A stretch of DNA of 64,000 nucleotides from contig NZ_VSKL01000003.1 in assembly GCF_008086165.1 (NCBI RefSeq), positions 248,001 to 312,000 on the forward strand, given 5' to 3'. The first letter of the stretch is position 1, and every line of letters begins with the position of its first letter. The translations under genes and the position numbers were made by a program. Source of the stretch: Algorimicrobium algoritergicola. Its GTDB lineage: Bacteria; Bacteroidota; Bacteroidia; Flavobacteriales; Flavobacteriaceae. Of this stretch, positions 62,532-64,000 are shown piece by piece. The notes beneath the pieces were generated by a model. It worked only from the letters and a program-made list of their open reading frames with translations. It was not told where the DNA came from and searched no databases.

Positions 62532-63251
62532 TTAACCCCTTTTAAACTCACTCAACAAAATAGCTGTTGCAGTAGCCACATTTAAGCTTTCAGTAGCTTG
62601 AATTGAACCAAAACGCGGAATACAGACACGTTTTGTTATCTGTTTTTCAATAGCTTCAGAAATGCCATTAGCTTCATTTCCCATAACTAAAACGCCTTCT
62701 GGAATTAATGCTTCTTTATAGACATTGTCACCATCCATAAAAGCACCATAAATCGGGGATTTTGTCGCGCTCAAATAGGTATTCAAATCCGTATAATTCA
62801 CGTGAACACGTGTAATAGAACCCATGGTTGCTTGAATAACCTTTGGATTATAACAATCTACGGTTTGTTCACTACAAACTAAATTTTGTATTCCAAACCA
62901 ATCACATAACCTGATAATTGTTCCTAAATTTCCTGGATCGCGAATATCATCAAGCGCTAAAATAAAACCATTATTAGGCAGCTTTTCAGCTTTGGGAATT
63001 TTAAAAACAGCTAAAGCTTGATTAGGTGTTTTTAAGGAACTGATTTTCTTTAAATCTTTCTCTGTAATAAGCGTTTCCAATTCAGAATCTAAATTAAAAG
63101 TCGAAACGGCATACACGTGTTGTAACTCCAGATTAGAATTTAAAAGCTCTTGAATGGTTTTTACACCTTCGGCAACAAATAATCCGTGCTGCTGTCGGTA
63201 CTTTTTTTGTTTTAAACTCGTTACTAGTTTTATTTGGTTTTTTGATAACAT
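62532..63251 (-). CDS. SpoU/TrmH-family rRNA methyltransferase
   Basis: The 239-residue protein has a substrate-binding N-terminal domain (about 1-90) and a SPOUT knot domain with LDDIRDPGNLGTIIRLCDWFG (motif 1), VLVMGNEANGIS (motif 2) and PRFGSIQATESLNVATA (motif 3). It probably 2'-O-methylates a ribose in 23S rRNA, in the RlmB/TsnR group; the exact site is not known. ATG 63251 gives MLSKNQIKLVTSLKQKK, the usual start. Confidence 0.92.
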   Translation of the reverse strand: MLSKNQIKLVTSLKQKKYRQQHGLFVAEGVKTIQELLNSNLELQHVYAVSTFNLDSELETLITEKDLKKISSLKTPNQALAVFKIPKAEKLPNNGFILALDDIRDPGNLGTIIRLCDWFGIQNLVCSEQTVDCYNPKVIQATMGSITRVHVNYTDLNTYLSATKSPIYGAFMDGDNVYKEALIPEGVLVMGNEANGISEAIEKQITKRVCIPRFGSIQATESLNVATATAILLSEFKRG

Positions 63252-63351
63252 GAAACCGATTTTAATTGGTGCTAACAAAATTAGAAATAATAAAACACAA
63301 ACCTTTCAAAATGTGTCATTATATATATGCTTTATTTCCGTGGAAATAATG

Positions 63352-63359
63352 TATTTTTG
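63352..63359 (+). promoter_or_regulatory. -7 box (TATTTTTG) of the TamA/BamA-like gene
   Basis: Exact TAnnTTTG match in the divergent gap with the SpoU methyltransferase, 74 bases before the proposed TTG start at 63434. Confidence 0.55.
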
Positions 63360-63433
63360 AAGCAATTATTATATTTTTTGTCAGTCCAAATTACATACAA
63401 AAATCATCACTAAATTTTTATAAATCAGTATCC

Positions 63434-64000
63434 TTGAGAATACATTCTTCAAAAATAGCATTTTATATTACGTTCGCTCTGTTTTTTGTGTCTTGTAATA
63501 CCATAAAACATGTTAAAGAAGATCAGCAATTACTGACTAAAAATACCGTTTCTGTCAACGATAAAGTTAATAACACAGAAACCGTGAACAACTTACTTTA
63601 TCAGAAACCAAACCGAAAACTATTAACGATTCCCATTCGGCTGCATATTTATAATTTAGCACGGCCAAATATCGATTCTATTTTAAAAGCAAATATTGCT
63701 AAAAAACCCAATCGCGAGGAAAACTTGGAACGCTTTCTTTCCAAAAAGCAACTAGATCAATATATAGAATCCAGAAAAGGTATTAATACCTGGTTAAAAA
63801 CCACAGGTGAAGCACCAGTTATTTTAAATGATGAAAAAACCAAACGTTCTATAAATCGGCTGGAAGCTTACTATTTTCATAATGGTTGGTTTACTGCCAA
63901 AGCAACATCAGAAACCACGAAAATAGATTCTAGTCGTTCAAAAGTGGATTATTATGTGACCACAGGCAATCCGTATATCGTTGATTCTTTAAGCGTGAAA
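63434..64000 (+). CDS. TamA/BamA-like outer-membrane assembly lipoprotein, 3' end outside window
   Basis: The frame is open to the right edge. From TTG 63434 it reads MRIHSSKIAFYITFALFFVSC, a lipoprotein signal with lipobox cysteine at residue 21, then CNTIKHV. The ILKANIAKKPNR, INRLEAYYFHNGWF and VDYYVTTGNPYIVDSL segments resemble the POTRA-containing N-terminus of the flavobacterial lipoprotein form of TamA/BamA. No ATG is in frame upstream, so TTG is the best start. The C-terminal barrel would be beyond the window. Neighbouring porT and SpoU genes fit known gene order. Confidence 0.78.
   Translation, partial: MRIHSSKIAFYITFALFFVSCNTIKHVKEDQQLLTKNTVSVNDKVNNTETVNNLLYQKPNRKLLTIPIRLHIYNLARPNIDSILKANIAKKPNREENLERFLSKKQLDQYIESRKGINTWLKTTGEAPVILNDEKTKRSINRLEAYYFHNGWFTAKATSETTKIDSSRSKVDYYVTTGNPYIVDSLSVK

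Noticed and set aside
1-64000. CRISPR array, prophage, tRNA or rRNA genes
   Set aside because: No regularly spaced repeats, phage genes or cloverleaf-like intergenic segments were seen; nearly all gaps are under 400 bases and explained by promoters, terminators or repeats.

Overview
The window looks like a chromosomal segment of a low-GC marine-type Flavobacteriaceae (Bacteroidota). The grounds are AT-rich DNA; at least fifteen copies of the Bacteroidetes -7 promoter box TAnnTTTG placed just before genes; no clear Shine-Dalgarno sequences; type IX secretion (T9SS) genes (a plug protein, PorT and a cargo protein with a C-terminal sorting domain); a Na+-translocating NADH:quinone reductase; and protein sequences typical of the family. 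The genus cannot be fixed from the sequence alone. I saw no rRNA, tRNA, CRISPR array or complete insertion sequence.

Layout. 1-6.9 kb: the end of an anti-sigma factor gene, a small membrane protein, a glycosyltransferase, an ECF sigma factor, lipA, gap and a TPR hybrid histidine kinase. 6.9-12.2 kb: lpxK, a NIF3-family protein, a coiled-coil protein, msrA, a methyltransferase and a lipoprotein. 12.4-21.0 kb: a kynurenine catabolic cluster (kynureninase, kynurenine 3-monooxygenase, RidA-type deaminase, aminomuconate-semialdehyde dehydrogenase, SDR, 3-hydroxyanthranilate dioxygenase, ACMS decarboxylase, O-methyltransferase). Together these can carry 3-hydroxykynurenine through ring cleavage to deaminated muconate products; the tryptophan dioxygenase and formamidase steps are not in the window. 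21.0-22.3 kb: a small accessory patch. 22.3-28.7 kb: tatA, an M1 metallopeptidase, a DUF6702-type protein and four tandem paralogous carboxypeptidase-regulatory-domain proteins. 28.8-36 kb: pepE, a GNAT, gpmI, a HAD phosphatase, a CoA-transferase, map, a GxxExxY cassette, a methyltransferase and a DUF423 protein. 36-44.5 kb: a decayed gene, apbE, a small conserved protein and nqrABCDEF, where ApbE would flavinylate NqrB and NqrC. 44.7-51.5 kb: T9SS plug, apaG, an NRDE protein, pruA and a T9SS-exported lipase-like protein. 51.6-64 kb: two cargo islands beside rsmG and trkH, a desaturase, an aminotransferase, trkH-trkA, ubiE/menG, porT, a SpoU rRNA methyltransferase and the start of a TamA/BamA-like lipoprotein.

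The most interesting pattern is an architecture seen three times. A core gene is intact, cargo gene(s) lie immediately 3' of it, and beyond the cargo lies a detached, diverged copy of the core gene's own 3' end in the same orientation. This occurs at the O-methyltransferase (cargo: a 74-residue protein), at rsmG (cargo: a 378-residue lipoprotein; the detached end is 264 bp and about 89 % identical by eye) and at trkH (cargo: a lipoprotein plus an overlapping membrane protein; the detached end includes a 40-bp perfect direct repeat carrying the terminator). The simplest reading is that foreign DNA entered by recombination inside the 3' end of a core gene, swapped in its own 3' end and displaced the resident one. 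Nearby accessory genes (GxxExxY, DUF2971) are flanked instead by inverted repeats.
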